A stretch of DNA of 64,000 bases, from assembly GCF_943193215.1 (NCBI RefSeq), contig NZ_CALPDH010000005.1:150489-214488 (forward strand), read 5' to 3'. A program made the translations under genes and the position numbers. Under the pieces are notes generated by a model, which made no database searches, was not told the DNA's origin, and saw only the letters and a list, made by a program, of their open reading frames with translations. Origin of the DNA: Acetatifactor aquisgranensis. GTDB lineage: Bacteria > Bacillota > Clostridia > Lachnospirales > Lachnospiraceae. Numbering within the stretch: the first letter of the stretch is position 1; every line of letters begins with the position of its first letter. Below, one piece after another: positions 40,787 to 49,200 of the stretch.

Positions 40787-40911
40787 GTGCGAGAAGAAGT
40801 TCTAGGCGGCCAAAGGACGCCCGCCAAGAACTTCTAGGATTGCTTGCGAACAAGTTCGCTTTGCAATCGCATCTCGCACAGAAGAATGCCCGAAGTGCAC
40901 GGGCATTCTTC
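40787..40911 (+). repeat. Multi-hairpin intergenic element, copy 1 (rpsK-rpsD)
   Basis: An outer stem GTGCGAGA (40787-40794) / TCTCGCAC (40872-40879) encloses two hairpins: AGAAGTTCT plus GGCGG pairing with CCGCC plus AGAACTTCT (40795-40835), and GATTGC/GCAATC with inner GCGAAC/GTTCGC (40838-40868). A third, perfect 12-bp hairpin GAAGAATGCCCG/CGGGCATTCTTC with loop AAGTGCA follows at 40881-40911. The same order of parts recurs at 42650-42738. Confidence 0.8.
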
Positions 40912-41001
40912 CAGACTAAAGCAGACGAATTATATAATTAAGTTGGAAGAAGGTGCCTCCCCGGCACTGTAAACAAACAGGAAAGTTGAGGAAAACAGAA
41001 T

Positions 41002-41595
41002 ATGGCAGTAAATCGTGTACCCGTATTGAAGAGATGCAGAACTCTGGGCCTGGAGCCTTCTTATCTGGGATATGACAAGAAGTCCAAGAGGCAGAACGTG
41101 AGAGCGGGCAAGAAAGTAAGCGAGTATGGCTTACAGCTTCGCGAGAAGCAGAAAGCGAAATTCATCTACGGCGTTCTGGAGAAGCCTTTCCGTAACTATT
41201 ACGAGAAGGCTGACAGAATGAAAGGGATGACCGGTGAGAATCTGATGATTCTGCTGGAGAGAAGACTGGACAACATCGTGTTCAGGATGGGATTTGCCAG
41301 GACAAGGAGAGAGGCAAGACAGGTCGTTGGCCACAAGCACATCCTTGTGAACGGCAAGAAAGTAAATATTCCTTCTTATCTGATTAAAGCCGGAGATGTG
41401 ATTGAAATAACCGAAAAGGCAAAATCCATGCAGCGGTATAAAGAGATCGTCGAAGTGACCGGCGGCAGACTGGTACCGGAATGGATGGAAGTCGATATGG
41501 AAAACCTGAAAGGAACAATCAAGAATCTTCCTACCAGGGAGATGATTGATGCACCTGTGGACGAAATGCTTATTGTCGAGTTGTACTCTAAGTAA
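41002..41595 (+). CDS. rpsD: 30S ribosomal protein S4
   Basis: 197 residues, zinc-free form. RTLGLEPSYLGYDKKSKRQN near the start and the S4 RNA-binding domain RLDNIVFRMGFARTRREARQ then GHKHILVNGKKVNIPSYLIK. S4 initiates 30S assembly and in several bacteria represses its own operon by binding its mRNA; the hairpin element just upstream is a conceivable target. Confidence 0.98.
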   Translation: MAVNRVPVLKRCRTLGLEPSYLGYDKKSKRQNVRAGKKVSEYGLQLREKQKAKFIYGVLEKPFRNYYEKADRMKGMTGENLMILLERRLDNIVFRMGFARTRREARQVVGHKHILVNGKKVNIPSYLIKAGDVIEITEKAKSMQRYKEIVEVTGGRLVPEWMEVDMENLKGTIKNLPTREMIDAPVDEMLIVELYSK

Positions 41596-41693
41596 GCCCT
41601 GCTGGCCTCTGAGGTCATATTCCACCGAACAAGAGGAGGAATATGGCTTCGGAGTGCTTGTGTATTCATAAACAAAAAAAGGAGGGTATTCGA

Positions 41694-42650
41694 GTGTTTG
41701 AGTTTGAGAGACCCAATATTGAGGTTGCTGAGATTTCAGAAGACAAGAAGTATGGCAGATTCACAGTAGAGCCCCTGGAAAGAGGCTACGGCATCACCCT
41801 TGGCAATTCTTTGCGGAGAATCATGCTTTCCTCTCTGCCCGGCGCTGCGGTAAGCCAGATCAAGATTGAAAGCGTGCTGCATGAATTCAGCGGTGTGCCC
41901 GGCGTCAAGGAAGATGTGACAGAGATTATCATGAACATCAAGAGCCTCGCTATTAAGAACAGCAGCGAGACCAATGAAGCCAAGACTGCGTACATTGAAT
42001 ATGAGGGTGAAGGCATCGTACACGCTTCTGATATTCAGACAGACCAGGATATCGAGATTCTGAACCCGGATCTGGTAATCGCCACGCTCAGTGGTAAGGA
42101 TGCCAAGCTGTATATTGAGCTGACCATCACCAAGGGCCGCGGTTACGTGAGCGCTGATAAGAACAAACACGAGGATTTACCGATTGGCGTGATTGCAATC
42201 GATTCTATATACACGCCTGTTGAGAGAGTAAATGTTTCGGTAGAGAATACCCGCGTGGGTCAGATTACCGATTATGATAAGCTGACACTGGATGTGTTTA
42301 CGAATGGGACGCTGGCTCCCGACGAGGCTGTCAGCCTTGCGGCAAAGGTGCTGAGCGAGCATCTGAGCCTTTTCATCGATTTGTCTGAGAACGCCAAGAC
42401 TGCTGAGGTCATGGTGGAGAAAGAGGACGATGAGAGGGAGAAAGTGCTGGAGATGAGCATCGATGAACTGGAGCTTTCTGTCCGTTCCTACAACTGTCTG
42501 AAGAGGGCAGGCATCAATACAGTGGAAGAATTGTGCAACAAGACTTCAGAGGATATGATGAAGGTTCGCAATCTGGGCCGGAAGTCACTGGAAGAGGTGC
42601 TGGCAAAGCTGAAAGAGCTCGGCCTGCAGCTGAACCCCAGCGAAGAATAG
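41694..42650 (+). CDS. rpoA: DNA-directed RNA polymerase subunit alpha
   Basis: 318 residues from the GTG at 41694 with AAAGGAGGG seven bases upstream. The N-terminal domain has GRFTVEPLERGYGITLGNSL for dimerisation and assembly; the C-terminal domain (about 245-312) has ELELSVRSYNCLKRAGINTV and NLGRKSLEEVLAKLKELGL for UP elements and activators. An in-frame ATG at 41643, with its own AGGAGG only three bases away, would add 17 residues (see finding). Confidence 0.98.
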   Translation: MFEFERPNIEVAEISEDKKYGRFTVEPLERGYGITLGNSLRRIMLSSLPGAAVSQIKIESVLHEFSGVPGVKEDVTEIIMNIKSLAIKNSSETNEAKTAYIEYEGEGIVHASDIQTDQDIEILNPDLVIATLSGKDAKLYIELTITKGRGYVSADKNKHEDLPIGVIAIDSIYTPVERVNVSVENTRVGQITDYDKLTLDVFTNGTLAPDEAVSLAAKVLSEHLSLFIDLSENAKTAEVMVEKEDDEREKVLEMSIDELELSVRSYNCLKRAGINTVEELCNKTSEDMMKVRNLGRKSLEEVLAKLKELGLQLNPSEE

Positions 42651-42978
42651 CATGAGGAGAAGTTCCAGGCTCGCATGAGCGAATGAATTTGCTCGCAAGC
42701 CAGTCTCGTGCGAAAGAATGCCAAGCAGAGGCATTCTTCCAAGTGCCGTGTATTTTGGCACTTTGCCTGCACCAGTTGTAAGAAAGATAATCTGCGGGTG
42801 GTAAATCCGAAGGGTTCATCTGCGGTTCATCTCTAAATGGAAATAAGGGTGCTGCAAGAGCAGCTGCACAAAGCGCCGCAAGAGCGGCTGCACAAAGCGC
42901 CGCAAGAGCGGCTGCGCTTGGCCAGTAAGACCAAAAGGCATGGCCGGGCGTACCATGAAAGGAGAAAGGAAAACAATT
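42651..42978 (+). repeat. Hairpin-rich spacer between rpoA and rplQ (element copy 2 plus tandem repeats)
   Basis: This 328-bp spacer contains element copy 2: GCATGAG/CTCGTGC (42650-42656 and 42705-42711) around GAGCGAA/TTTGCTC (42677-42694), then AAGAATGCC/GGCATTCTT with loop AAGCAGA (42714-42738), followed by AAGTGCC/GGCACTT (42741-42763). Downstream are three 24-bp tandem repeats (42851-42922). No gene and no terminator are evident. Confidence 0.75.
42851..42922 (+). repeat. Three 24-bp tandem repeats, each a small hairpin
   Basis: Units at 42851-42874, 42875-42898 and 42899-42922. Unit 1 has GCTGC-AAGA-GCAGC, units 2 and 3 GCCGC-AAGA-GCGGC: the T-A pair of unit 1 is a C-G pair in the others, keeping the stem. 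The linker CTGCACAAA varies in unit 3. The array sits 57 bp before rplQ. Confidence 0.85.
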
Positions 42979-43515
42979 ATGGCAAAGTACAGGAAATTAG
43001 GCAGGACATCACCCCAGAGGAAAGCGCTTCTGAGAAATCAGGTAACCGCTCTTCTGTATCATGGAAAGATCGTCACCACTGAGGCGAGAGCCAAGGAAGT
43101 GAAGAAGATTGCGGAAGGTCTGATCGCGATGGCTGTCAGGGAGAGAGACAACTTTGAGACTGTTACCGTGTCCGCAAAGGTGCCGGTAAAGGATAAGGAC
43201 GGCAAGCGTGTGAAAGAGGTAATCGACGGCAAGCGCGTCACGAAATTCGAGACCGTGGAGAAGGAAATCAAGAAAGACCTGCCCTCCAGGCTGCATGCAA
43301 GACGCCAGATACTTAGAGTGCTGTATCCTGTGGTATATGTTCCCACAGAGGCTGCCGGCCGCAAGAGAAATACCAAAGAAATTGATTTGGCCGCAAAGCT
43401 GTTTGACGAGTACGGACCGAAGTACGCTGGCCGCAACGGCGGTTACACCAGAATCATCAAGAAGGGTCTCCGCAAGGGTGACGCAGCTATGGAAGTCATT
43501 CTGGAACTTGTGTAA
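42979..43515 (+). CDS. rplQ: 50S ribosomal protein L17
   Basis: 178 residues from the ATG at 42979 (AAAGGAGAAAGG further upstream). AKYRKLGRTSPQRKALLRNQ is the family start, and NGGYTRIIKKGLRKGDAAME the end. It is about 55 residues longer than E. coli L17 owing to a Lys-rich insertion near 57-110 (VKDKDGKRVKEV and KKDLPSRLHARRQILRV), as in other clostridia. Last gene of the ribosomal array. Confidence 0.97.
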   Translation: MAKYRKLGRTSPQRKALLRNQVTALLYHGKIVTTEARAKEVKKIAEGLIAMAVRERDNFETVTVSAKVPVKDKDGKRVKEVIDGKRVTKFETVEKEIKKDLPSRLHARRQILRVLYPVVYVPTEAAGRKRNTKEIDLAAKLFDEYGPKYAGRNGGYTRIIKKGLRKGDAAMEVILELV

Positions 43516-43535
43516 ATGTAAAGAGAAAATGGACA

Positions 43536-43568
43536 GGGAGCCAATGGGAAGTCATTGGTTCCCTTTTT
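43536..43568 (+). terminator. Terminator of the S10-spc-alpha array
   Basis: GGGAGCCAATG at 43536-43546 pairs over 11 bp (one G-T) with CATTGGTTCCC at 43553-43563, followed by TTTTT. Confidence 0.9.
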
Positions 43569-43599
43569 ACAAGGACAGATTTTGTGAAAGGCAGAAAGA

Positions 43600-44952
43600 A
43601 TGAGATTGTTCCAGTATGACAAGGATGACGTGAAGAAGACTTTTGCCATGGCATGGCCCGCGATTTTGGAGTCGTTTTTTGCCGCGTTCGCAGGCCTTGT
43701 GGATTCCCTGATGGTCAGTTCCATGGGCTCCTACGCGGTGGCGGCGGTAGGCCTGACTACGCAGCCCAAATTCGTAGGTCTGTCCCTGTTCATAGCCGCG
43801 AATGTGTCCATATCTGCGCTGGTAGCCAGGCGGAAGGGTCAGGGAAAGCGGGAGGAGGCAAACCAGATTTTTGCCACATTTCTTGTATTCATTGTGGCCA
43901 TGGCCATTGCTGTAAGTGTTCTGATGGTGGCGCTGGCTGACCCTATCATACGTCTGTGCGGTTCTGAAGAAGTCACCCATGACAGCGCGGTACTGTATTT
44001 CAGGATTATCATGGGCGGCATGATCTTCAACTGTATCCAGATGGGCATCAACTCCGCCCAGCGGGGCGCTGGCAATACCCGCATCACCATGCGCACGAAC
44101 CTGGTGTCCAATACCGTGAATATCGTGTTCAATTATCTGCTGATTCAGGGACATTTCGGTTTTCCTGCCCTGGGGATAAGGGGCGCGGCTCTGGCCACGG
44201 TGCTGGGGACTGTGGTGTCCAGTGTCATGAGTGTCCTTTCCGTGTGGAAGACAGATAATTTCGTGAGCATTCCCTATATCCTCAAGGAGCGGATAAAGCC
44301 GGCCGGAGAAGCTCTGAAGAATATCATCAAGGTGGGCTACAGTGTCTTCGCGGAGCAGATTCTGATGCGCATCGGATTTATGCTGACGGCTATCATGGCG
44401 GCGAAGCAAGGAACCGCGGCCATGGCGGCTCATCAGGTGGGAATGAATATCATGGGCTTGTCTTTCTCTTTCGGAGACGGTCTGCAGGCCACTGCGGTGG
44501 CGCTGATCGGGTTCAGCCTGGGGGCGAAGCAGCCTGAGCGGGCCAAGCAGTACGGCAGGACATGCCGGATGATGGGCACGGTGATTTCCGTAGCGCTGGC
44601 GGTCATATATTTCTTTGGAGCCAGGGCTTTGATGGAGCTGTTCTTCGAGGAAGAAGAGATTGTTGCAATCGGCATCAGCATCATGCACATCATCATATTC
44701 GTGGTCGTCCTGCAGATTGCGCAGGTCATCTACATGGGATGCCTGCGGGGCGCAGGAGATACCCTGTACACAGCCGTTGCGTCTACCATCAGCGTCACCA
44801 TCGTGAGGACTTTCGGCTCCTACTTCTTTGGATATGTGCTACATATGGGAATCACCGGCATCTGGATAGGGGTCATCGCGGATCAGCTGTCCCGTTTCAT
44901 TTTCGGCAGCATCCGGTTCCGGCAGGGTAAATGGACGGAAATCAAGATATAG
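43600..44952 (+). CDS. MATE family multidrug/cation antiporter
   Basis: A 450-residue protein with twelve hydrophobic helices in two related halves (breaks near residue 225). MAWPAILESFFAAFAGLVDS and GLTTQPKFVGLSLFIAANVS are typical of the NorM/DinF-like MATE fold that exports drugs or metabolites using Na+ or H+ gradients. Substrate unknown. It lies between rplQ and the ecf genes, where related genomes have no gene, and faces the M15 peptidase gene tail to tail. Confidence 0.93.
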   Translation: MRLFQYDKDDVKKTFAMAWPAILESFFAAFAGLVDSLMVSSMGSYAVAAVGLTTQPKFVGLSLFIAANVSISALVARRKGQGKREEANQIFATFLVFIVAMAIAVSVLMVALADPIIRLCGSEEVTHDSAVLYFRIIMGGMIFNCIQMGINSAQRGAGNTRITMRTNLVSNTVNIVFNYLLIQGHFGFPALGIRGAALATVLGTVVSSVMSVLSVWKTDNFVSIPYILKERIKPAGEALKNIIKVGYSVFAEQILMRIGFMLTAIMAAKQGTAAMAAHQVGMNIMGLSFSFGDGLQATAVALIGFSLGAKQPERAKQYGRTCRMMGTVISVALAVIYFFGARALMELFFEEEEIVAIGISIMHIIIFVVVLQIAQVIYMGCLRGAGDTLYTAVASTISVTIVRTFGSYFFGYVLHMGITGIWIGVIADQLSRFIFGSIRFRQGKWTEIKI

Positions 44953-44962
44953 GAAATGCGGT

Positions 44963-46006
44963 TTACGGGGTTTTCTGGAAATGCTGGTAATCTTTCATAT
45001 TGTTCCAGTTTCCGCCCCAGGTAAAGCCGTGTTGGGTGAAGAGCTTATAGCATAGATCGTTTTCATCGATTTTGTAGGGAAAGCCCGAATCCCTGTCGGC
45101 ATAGGGGAGGGCGGAGGCAGGGGATACTTTTTCCCTGCCGTCCTCTGTATAGGTAACATAGGGATTGTACAGGGGATTGATGTCGATGGCCAGGCCGTAG
45201 GCGTGCCTGGAAAGGCGGTCTGTGTCATCCACCGTGCGGTAGTTGAAGCAGGAGGTGTTGTTGTCCTCCATGGAGGCGGTGTCGTCCCCCTCGTACTCAT
45301 CGATTAAGAGCACTTTTTCCAGCCTGTATTCACTGCGGTAGAGCTCCTGGAAGATTTCCGCCAGATCGGCGGCTATCGACGCATTACAGACAAGTTCCCC
45401 CTCCGCAACCTCTCCGTCAAAGTCATAGTGGAGGATATGGAGATATCTAAGCTCGTCAAAGGTGATTTCCGGAGCGGAACCCTCTTTAACGGCGTCATCC
45501 TTATCTGTGCCGTCAGCAGCGGGATAAGAGATGCCGGTCATATAGCGGCGCAGGTTATCGGATATGGGCTCATAATAAAAGCCTTTCTCCAATGAGACGC
45601 GCTCTTCCAGCTGGCTGGTGCCGTTTAGTGAGGCGCCGATTAAAGAACCGGAGACAAAGGCGTCTTCCGGGCTGCCGGAGGAATCGGAAAGCATGGAACC
45701 GTCCGCCGATTCTGAAGAAGCCATGCCGTCTTTTGGAGGCAGAGTTGTCCCGGGGGAAGCCGCGCCGCTATGTGGCGCCGCGGGAGAGGGCGAGGGGAAG
45801 CCGTCATCGCTTTCCGGCATCGGTGAAGCGCTTGCTGGAACATGGCTGTTTTCAGGTTTTGGAGAAGCTTCCGCCGCGATGCCGTTCAGTTCGGCATATT
45901 CGCTCAGGCTCATGGAATCTCTGTTGAACAATTTGCCAAGGCTGGTTGCGATAATGACGATAGCCGCTAAAGCCACTACCATTTTAATGATTTTATCTCT
46001 ATCCAT
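44963..46006 (-). CDS. M15-family D,D-carboxypeptidase/endopeptidase, membrane anchored
   Basis: About 347 residues: one N-terminal helix (about 5-25), a long Ser/Pro/Gly-rich stalk (40-130), and a C-terminal peptidase domain. The zinc ligands appear as His in LSRHAYGLAIDINPLYNPY with its Asp, and His in MKDYQHF at the very end; TSCFNYR precedes them. This order fits the M15 group that includes VanY-like enzymes and phage endolysins, cleaving peptidoglycan stem peptides outside the membrane. ATG 46006 follows AAAGGA by nine bases. Upstream lie three tandem palindromic repeats that may control it. Confidence 0.85.
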   Translation of the reverse strand: MDRDKIIKMVVALAAIVIIATSLGKLFNRDSMSLSEYAELNGIAAEASPKPENSHVPASASPMPESDDGFPSPSPAAPHSGAASPGTTLPPKDGMASSESADGSMLSDSSGSPEDAFVSGSLIGASLNGTSQLEERVSLEKGFYYEPISDNLRRYMTGISYPAADGTDKDDAVKEGSAPEITFDELRYLHILHYDFDGEVAEGELVCNASIAADLAEIFQELYRSEYRLEKVLLIDEYEGDDTASMEDNNTSCFNYRTVDDTDRLSRHAYGLAIDINPLYNPYVTYTEDGREKVSPASALPYADRDSGFPYKIDENDLCYKLFTQHGFTWGGNWNNMKDYQHFQKTP

Positions 46007-46038
46007 AGAGGGAATTCCTTTCCGCATCTTTTTGCATA

Positions 46039-46157
46039 ATAGAACTTTGGTAATAGAAATCCTGTGTCAGATTCTATTATAGAAACTTGATAATAGAATC
46101 CTCTCTTGGATTCTATTATAGAAACTTGATAATAGAATCCTCTCTTGGATTCTATTA
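46039..46157. repeat. Three tandem 39-40 bp repeats, each with an inner palindrome
   Basis: Units begin at 46039, 46079 and 46118. The second and third are nearly identical; each contains TAATAGAATCC and GGATTCTATTA around a 6-base spacer TCTCTT. The first is diverged (TAATAGAAATCC ... GATTCTATT). The same palindrome is found once at 10344-10371. On the minus strand each unit presents TATAAT sequences, so the array overlaps the likely promoter of the M15 peptidase gene. Confidence 0.85.
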
Positions 46158-46214
46158 TAAGAATATCACAGGAAAAGATTTTTGTAAATCCAGCTGTGGC
46201 CGGAGGCACTGAAA

Positions 46215-46316
46215 TATACTATATAACGCCAGAATCTGCCATACTGCCTTAGTTAATCGTATATAGCTGGCGCATGCAGTCAGGTTACTCGGAAATTTGA
46301 ACTGTTAAGCAGTATA
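46215..46316 (-). mobile_element. Inverted-repeat element, full copy B (MITE-like, 102 bp)
   Basis: In minus orientation it starts TATACTGCTTAACAGTT and ends GGCGTTATATAGTATA, giving terminal inverted repeats of about 13 bp (TATACT-N3-TAAC), and contains TTTCCGAGTAACCTGACTGC and CGCCAGC. It aligns over its whole length with copy C at 57444-57544. No coding capacity. It lies just upstream of the ecfA1 promoter. Confidence 0.8.
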
Positions 46317-46318
46317 TC

Positions 46319-46347
46319 TTGTAATAATCCATGGAATCTAATATAAT
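46319..46347 (+). promoter_or_regulatory. Promoter of the ecfA1-ecfA2-ecfT operon
   Basis: TTGTAA at 46319-46324 and TATAAT at 46342-46347 are 17 bp apart, starting two bases beyond the end of the inverted-repeat element. Confidence 0.75.
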
Positions 46348-46405
46348 GTGAGACAGGCGGGCCGTTTTCGGCCGCATGCCGTGGATGAAAGGAAGATAAG
46401 AAAGC

Positions 46406-47266
46406 ATGGGAATCATTCGGACAAAGGATTTGGTATATGAATATGTCAGGCGGGATGAAGAGGGAAATGTAGAGGGCTTCACAACGGCTGTGGACAAGGT
46501 GAGCCTGGACGTTCAGGCAGGGGAATTCATTGCCATCCTGGGCCATAACGGCTCGGGGAAGTCTACGCTGGCCAAACATATCAACGCCATTTTGAATCCC
46601 ACCGAGGGGACTGTCTGGGTGGACGGAATGGACACCTCCAAGGAGGAGCATGTCTGGGACATCCGCCAGAGAGCGGGGATGGTGTTCCAGAATCCGGATA
46701 ACCAGATCATCGGGCAGGTAGTGGAGGAGGACGTGGGCTTCGGGCCGGAGAACATGGGCGTCCCTACCAGGGAGATTTGGGAACGTGTGGAGGAGAGCCT
46801 AAAGGCTGTGGGCATGTATGAGTATAGGAAGCATTCCCCCAACAAGCTTTCCGGCGGGCAGAAGCAACGCGTCTCCATAGCAGGAGTGCTGGCCATGCAT
46901 CCCAAGTGCATCGTGCTGGACGAGCCCACCGCCATGCTGGATCCCAAGGGGCGAGGAGAAGTGGTCCGGGCAGTGCGGGCGCTGAATGATGTGGAGGGCA
47001 TCACGGTGGTGCTGATTACCCATTATATGGAAGAAATCATCCATGCGGACAGAGTGTTCGTCATGGACAGCGGCAAAATCGCCATGGAGGGCACGCCCCG
47101 GGAGATTTTCTCCCAGGTGGAAAAGCTGCAGGAGCTGCGTCTGGATGTGCCTCAGGTGACGCTTCTGGCCCATGAACTGCAGAAAAAGGGCATCAGGCTG
47201 CCGGACGGCATCCTTACAGTGGAGGAACTGGCGGATGCCCTGGCCGCGGGCAATGAGATGCATTAG
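46406..47266 (+). CDS. ecfA1: Energy-coupling factor transporter ATPase EcfA1
   Basis: 286 residues. Walker A GHNGSGKST near 46, Q-loop NPDNQIIGQVVEEDVGFGPE, signature LSGGQKQRVSIAGVLA and Walker B CIVLDEPTAMLDP. Together with EcfA2 it forms the heterodimeric ATPase of group II ECF transporters that serve several vitamin-binding S components. The S components themselves are not in this window. Confidence 0.96.
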   Translation: MGIIRTKDLVYEYVRRDEEGNVEGFTTAVDKVSLDVQAGEFIAILGHNGSGKSTLAKHINAILNPTEGTVWVDGMDTSKEEHVWDIRQRAGMVFQNPDNQIIGQVVEEDVGFGPENMGVPTREIWERVEESLKAVGMYEYRKHSPNKLSGGQKQRVSIAGVLAMHPKCIVLDEPTAMLDPKGRGEVVRAVRALNDVEGITVVLITHYMEEIIHADRVFVMDSGKIAMEGTPREIFSQVEKLQELRLDVPQVTLLAHELQKKGIRLPDGILTVEELADALAAGNEMH

Positions 47267-47286
47267 AACGCATATGAGGTATCGTT

Positions 47287-48150
47287 ATGTCGATTATTCT
47301 GGATCATGTGAATTATATATACGGAGAGGACGGCCCTTTGGCGGTTAAGGCGCTGGACGATGTATGCCTTCAGATTCCGGACGGGCAGTTCGTGGGCATC
47401 ATCGGGCATACAGGCTCAGGGAAGTCCACGCTGGTACAGCATATGAACGGCCTGTTGAGGGCTGCCTCGGGCCATATCTATTTTAACGGCGAGGACATTT
47501 ATGACAAGGATTTCCAGATGAAGAAGCTGCGCAGCAAGGTGGGGCTGGTCTTCCAGTACCCGGAGCATCAGCTCTTTGAGATAGACGTGTTCAGTGATGT
47601 GTGCTTCGGGCCGAAGAATCTGGGACTGGACAGGAGAGAGGCAGAGCTTCGGGCTTTTGACGCGCTGCGCAAAGTGGGGATGCCTGCAGAACTGTATTAC
47701 CAGTCGCCCTTTGAACTTTCCGGGGGACAGAAGCGCCGGGCGGCCATAGCAGGAGTGCTGGCCATGTCGCCGGAGGTGCTGATACTGGACGAACCTACGG
47801 CGGGCTTGGATCCAAAGGGCAGGGACGAGATACTGCGCCAGATTAAGGAACTGCAGGTCAGGACAAATATGACTATCCTGCTGGTGTCCCACAGCATGGA
47901 GGATGTGGCGGAATATGTGGATCGGATCATTGTCATGAACAAGGGAAAGGTCATGTATGATGATGTGCCCAGAGAGGTATTCTCTCATTATAAAGAGCTG
48001 GAGAAGATAGGACTGGCAGCCCCCCAGGTCACATATATCCTCCATGCGCTGAAAGACAGGGGATTTGATGTGGATGTGAATGCTACGACTACCGGCGAGG
48101 CGGTTGAGACGGTGCTGGGGGCGCTGGGGCGTAAAGGAACATATATATGA
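47287..48150 (+). CDS. ecfA2: Energy-coupling factor transporter ATPase EcfA2
   Basis: 287 residues. Walker A GHTGSGKST, Q-loop YPEHQLFEIDVFSDVCFGPK, signature LSGGQKRRAAIAGVLA and Walker B VLILDEPTAGLDPKGRDE. It pairs with EcfA1, encoded 20 bp upstream, on the cytoplasmic side of EcfT. Confidence 0.96.
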   Translation: MSIILDHVNYIYGEDGPLAVKALDDVCLQIPDGQFVGIIGHTGSGKSTLVQHMNGLLRAASGHIYFNGEDIYDKDFQMKKLRSKVGLVFQYPEHQLFEIDVFSDVCFGPKNLGLDRREAELRAFDALRKVGMPAELYYQSPFELSGGQKRRAAIAGVLAMSPEVLILDEPTAGLDPKGRDEILRQIKELQVRTNMTILLVSHSMEDVAEYVDRIIVMNKGKVMYDDVPREVFSHYKELEKIGLAAPQVTYILHALKDRGFDVDVNATTTGEAVETVLGALGRKGTYI

Positions 48151-48251
48151 AGCGGTTAAATTTTGCAAAAAAAGGATAAACGGCATGACTGGCTGTGCTA
48201 TGCGGCCGGCAGAATGAAATGTTGTTTATATAGATACTGGCGAGGAGCGAT

Positions 48252-49055
48252 ATGCTGAGGGATATTACATTAGGACAATATTATCAGACGGAATCGGTGA
48301 TACACAGACTTGACCCCAGGGTGAAGCTGGGCGGAACGCTGCTGTATATCATTTCCCTGTTCCTGTTCCGTAATTTTCTGGGATACGGAGCGGCGGCCGT
48401 TTTTCTGGCAGCGGTCATTGGGCTTTCCCATGTGCCTTTTAAGTTTATCGTAAAAGGCATGAAAGCGATAGTGTTCCTGCTGCTGATTACGGTAGTCTTC
48501 AATCTCTTTCTGACTCCGGGCACGGAACTGGTCTCGGTCTGGAAACTGACGATTACGGTGGAGGGACTGCGGACAGCCGTCACCATGGCTGTGCGGCTCA
48601 CGATGCTGATCATCGGCTCATCCCTTATGACTTTGACCACCACGCCCAACAATCTGACGGACGGCATGGAGCGGATGATGCGGCCGCTTAAAGTGTTCAA
48701 GGTGCCGGTGCACGAGGTGGCCATGATTATGTCCATCGCGCTGCGCTTTATCCCCATCCTGCTGGAGGAGACGGACAAGATTATGAAAGCCCAGATTGCC
48801 AGGGGAGCGGATTTCGAGACAGGGAATATCGTGAAAAGGGCCAAAGCCCTGGTGCCGCTGCTGGTGCCTCTGTTCATCTCCGCGTTCCGCAGGGCGAACG
48901 ACCTGGCCATGGCCATGGAAGCCAGATGCTACCGGGGCGGAGAGGGCAGGACGAAGATGAAGCCGCTTGTCTATGAAAAGAGGGACAGGCTGGGCTATCT
49001 GTGCATCTTTGTCTATCTGGCGGTGGGCATCACGGTGGGCAGGCTGCGGTTCTGA
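48252..49055 (+). CDS. ecfT: Energy-coupling factor transporter transmembrane protein EcfT
   Basis: 267 residues with about six hydrophobic helices and two coupling helices containing the Ala-Arg-Gly motifs (QIARGADFETG and AMEARCYRGGEGRTKMK). DITLGQYYQTESVIHRLDPR is the usual start. It links ATP hydrolysis by EcfA1A2 to toppling of substrate-specific S subunits. It lies 101 bp after ecfA2. Confidence 0.95.
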   Translation: MLRDITLGQYYQTESVIHRLDPRVKLGGTLLYIISLFLFRNFLGYGAAAVFLAAVIGLSHVPFKFIVKGMKAIVFLLLITVVFNLFLTPGTELVSVWKLTITVEGLRTAVTMAVRLTMLIIGSSLMTLTTTPNNLTDGMERMMRPLKVFKVPVHEVAMIMSIALRFIPILLEETDKIMKAQIARGADFETGNIVKRAKALVPLLVPLFISAFRRANDLAMAMEARCYRGGEGRTKMKPLVYEKRDRLGYLCIFVYLAVGITVGRLRF

Positions 49056-49200
49056 CAGATTGGGGCATGTCCTGCGGTATCGGAGTATGCAGGCCGGCGG
49101 AAAGACTGCGGCTGATGGGTGCCGTTCCCGGCACTTATGCTGCAGGCGGCATGCCCGGAAGCGTGCCTGAAGATACGTATGGAGAAAGAAGGGATAAGGG

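Noticed and set aside
42837..43082. 81-codon ORF with repeated HKAPQERL units
   Set aside because: It is the translation of the 24-bp hairpin repeats and then overlaps rplQ in another frame; no ribosome site precedes it.
43567..44688. 373-codon minus-strand ORF opposite the MATE gene
   Set aside because: His/Arg-rich antisense shadow of a membrane protein; the MATE reading has clear motifs and a ribosome site.
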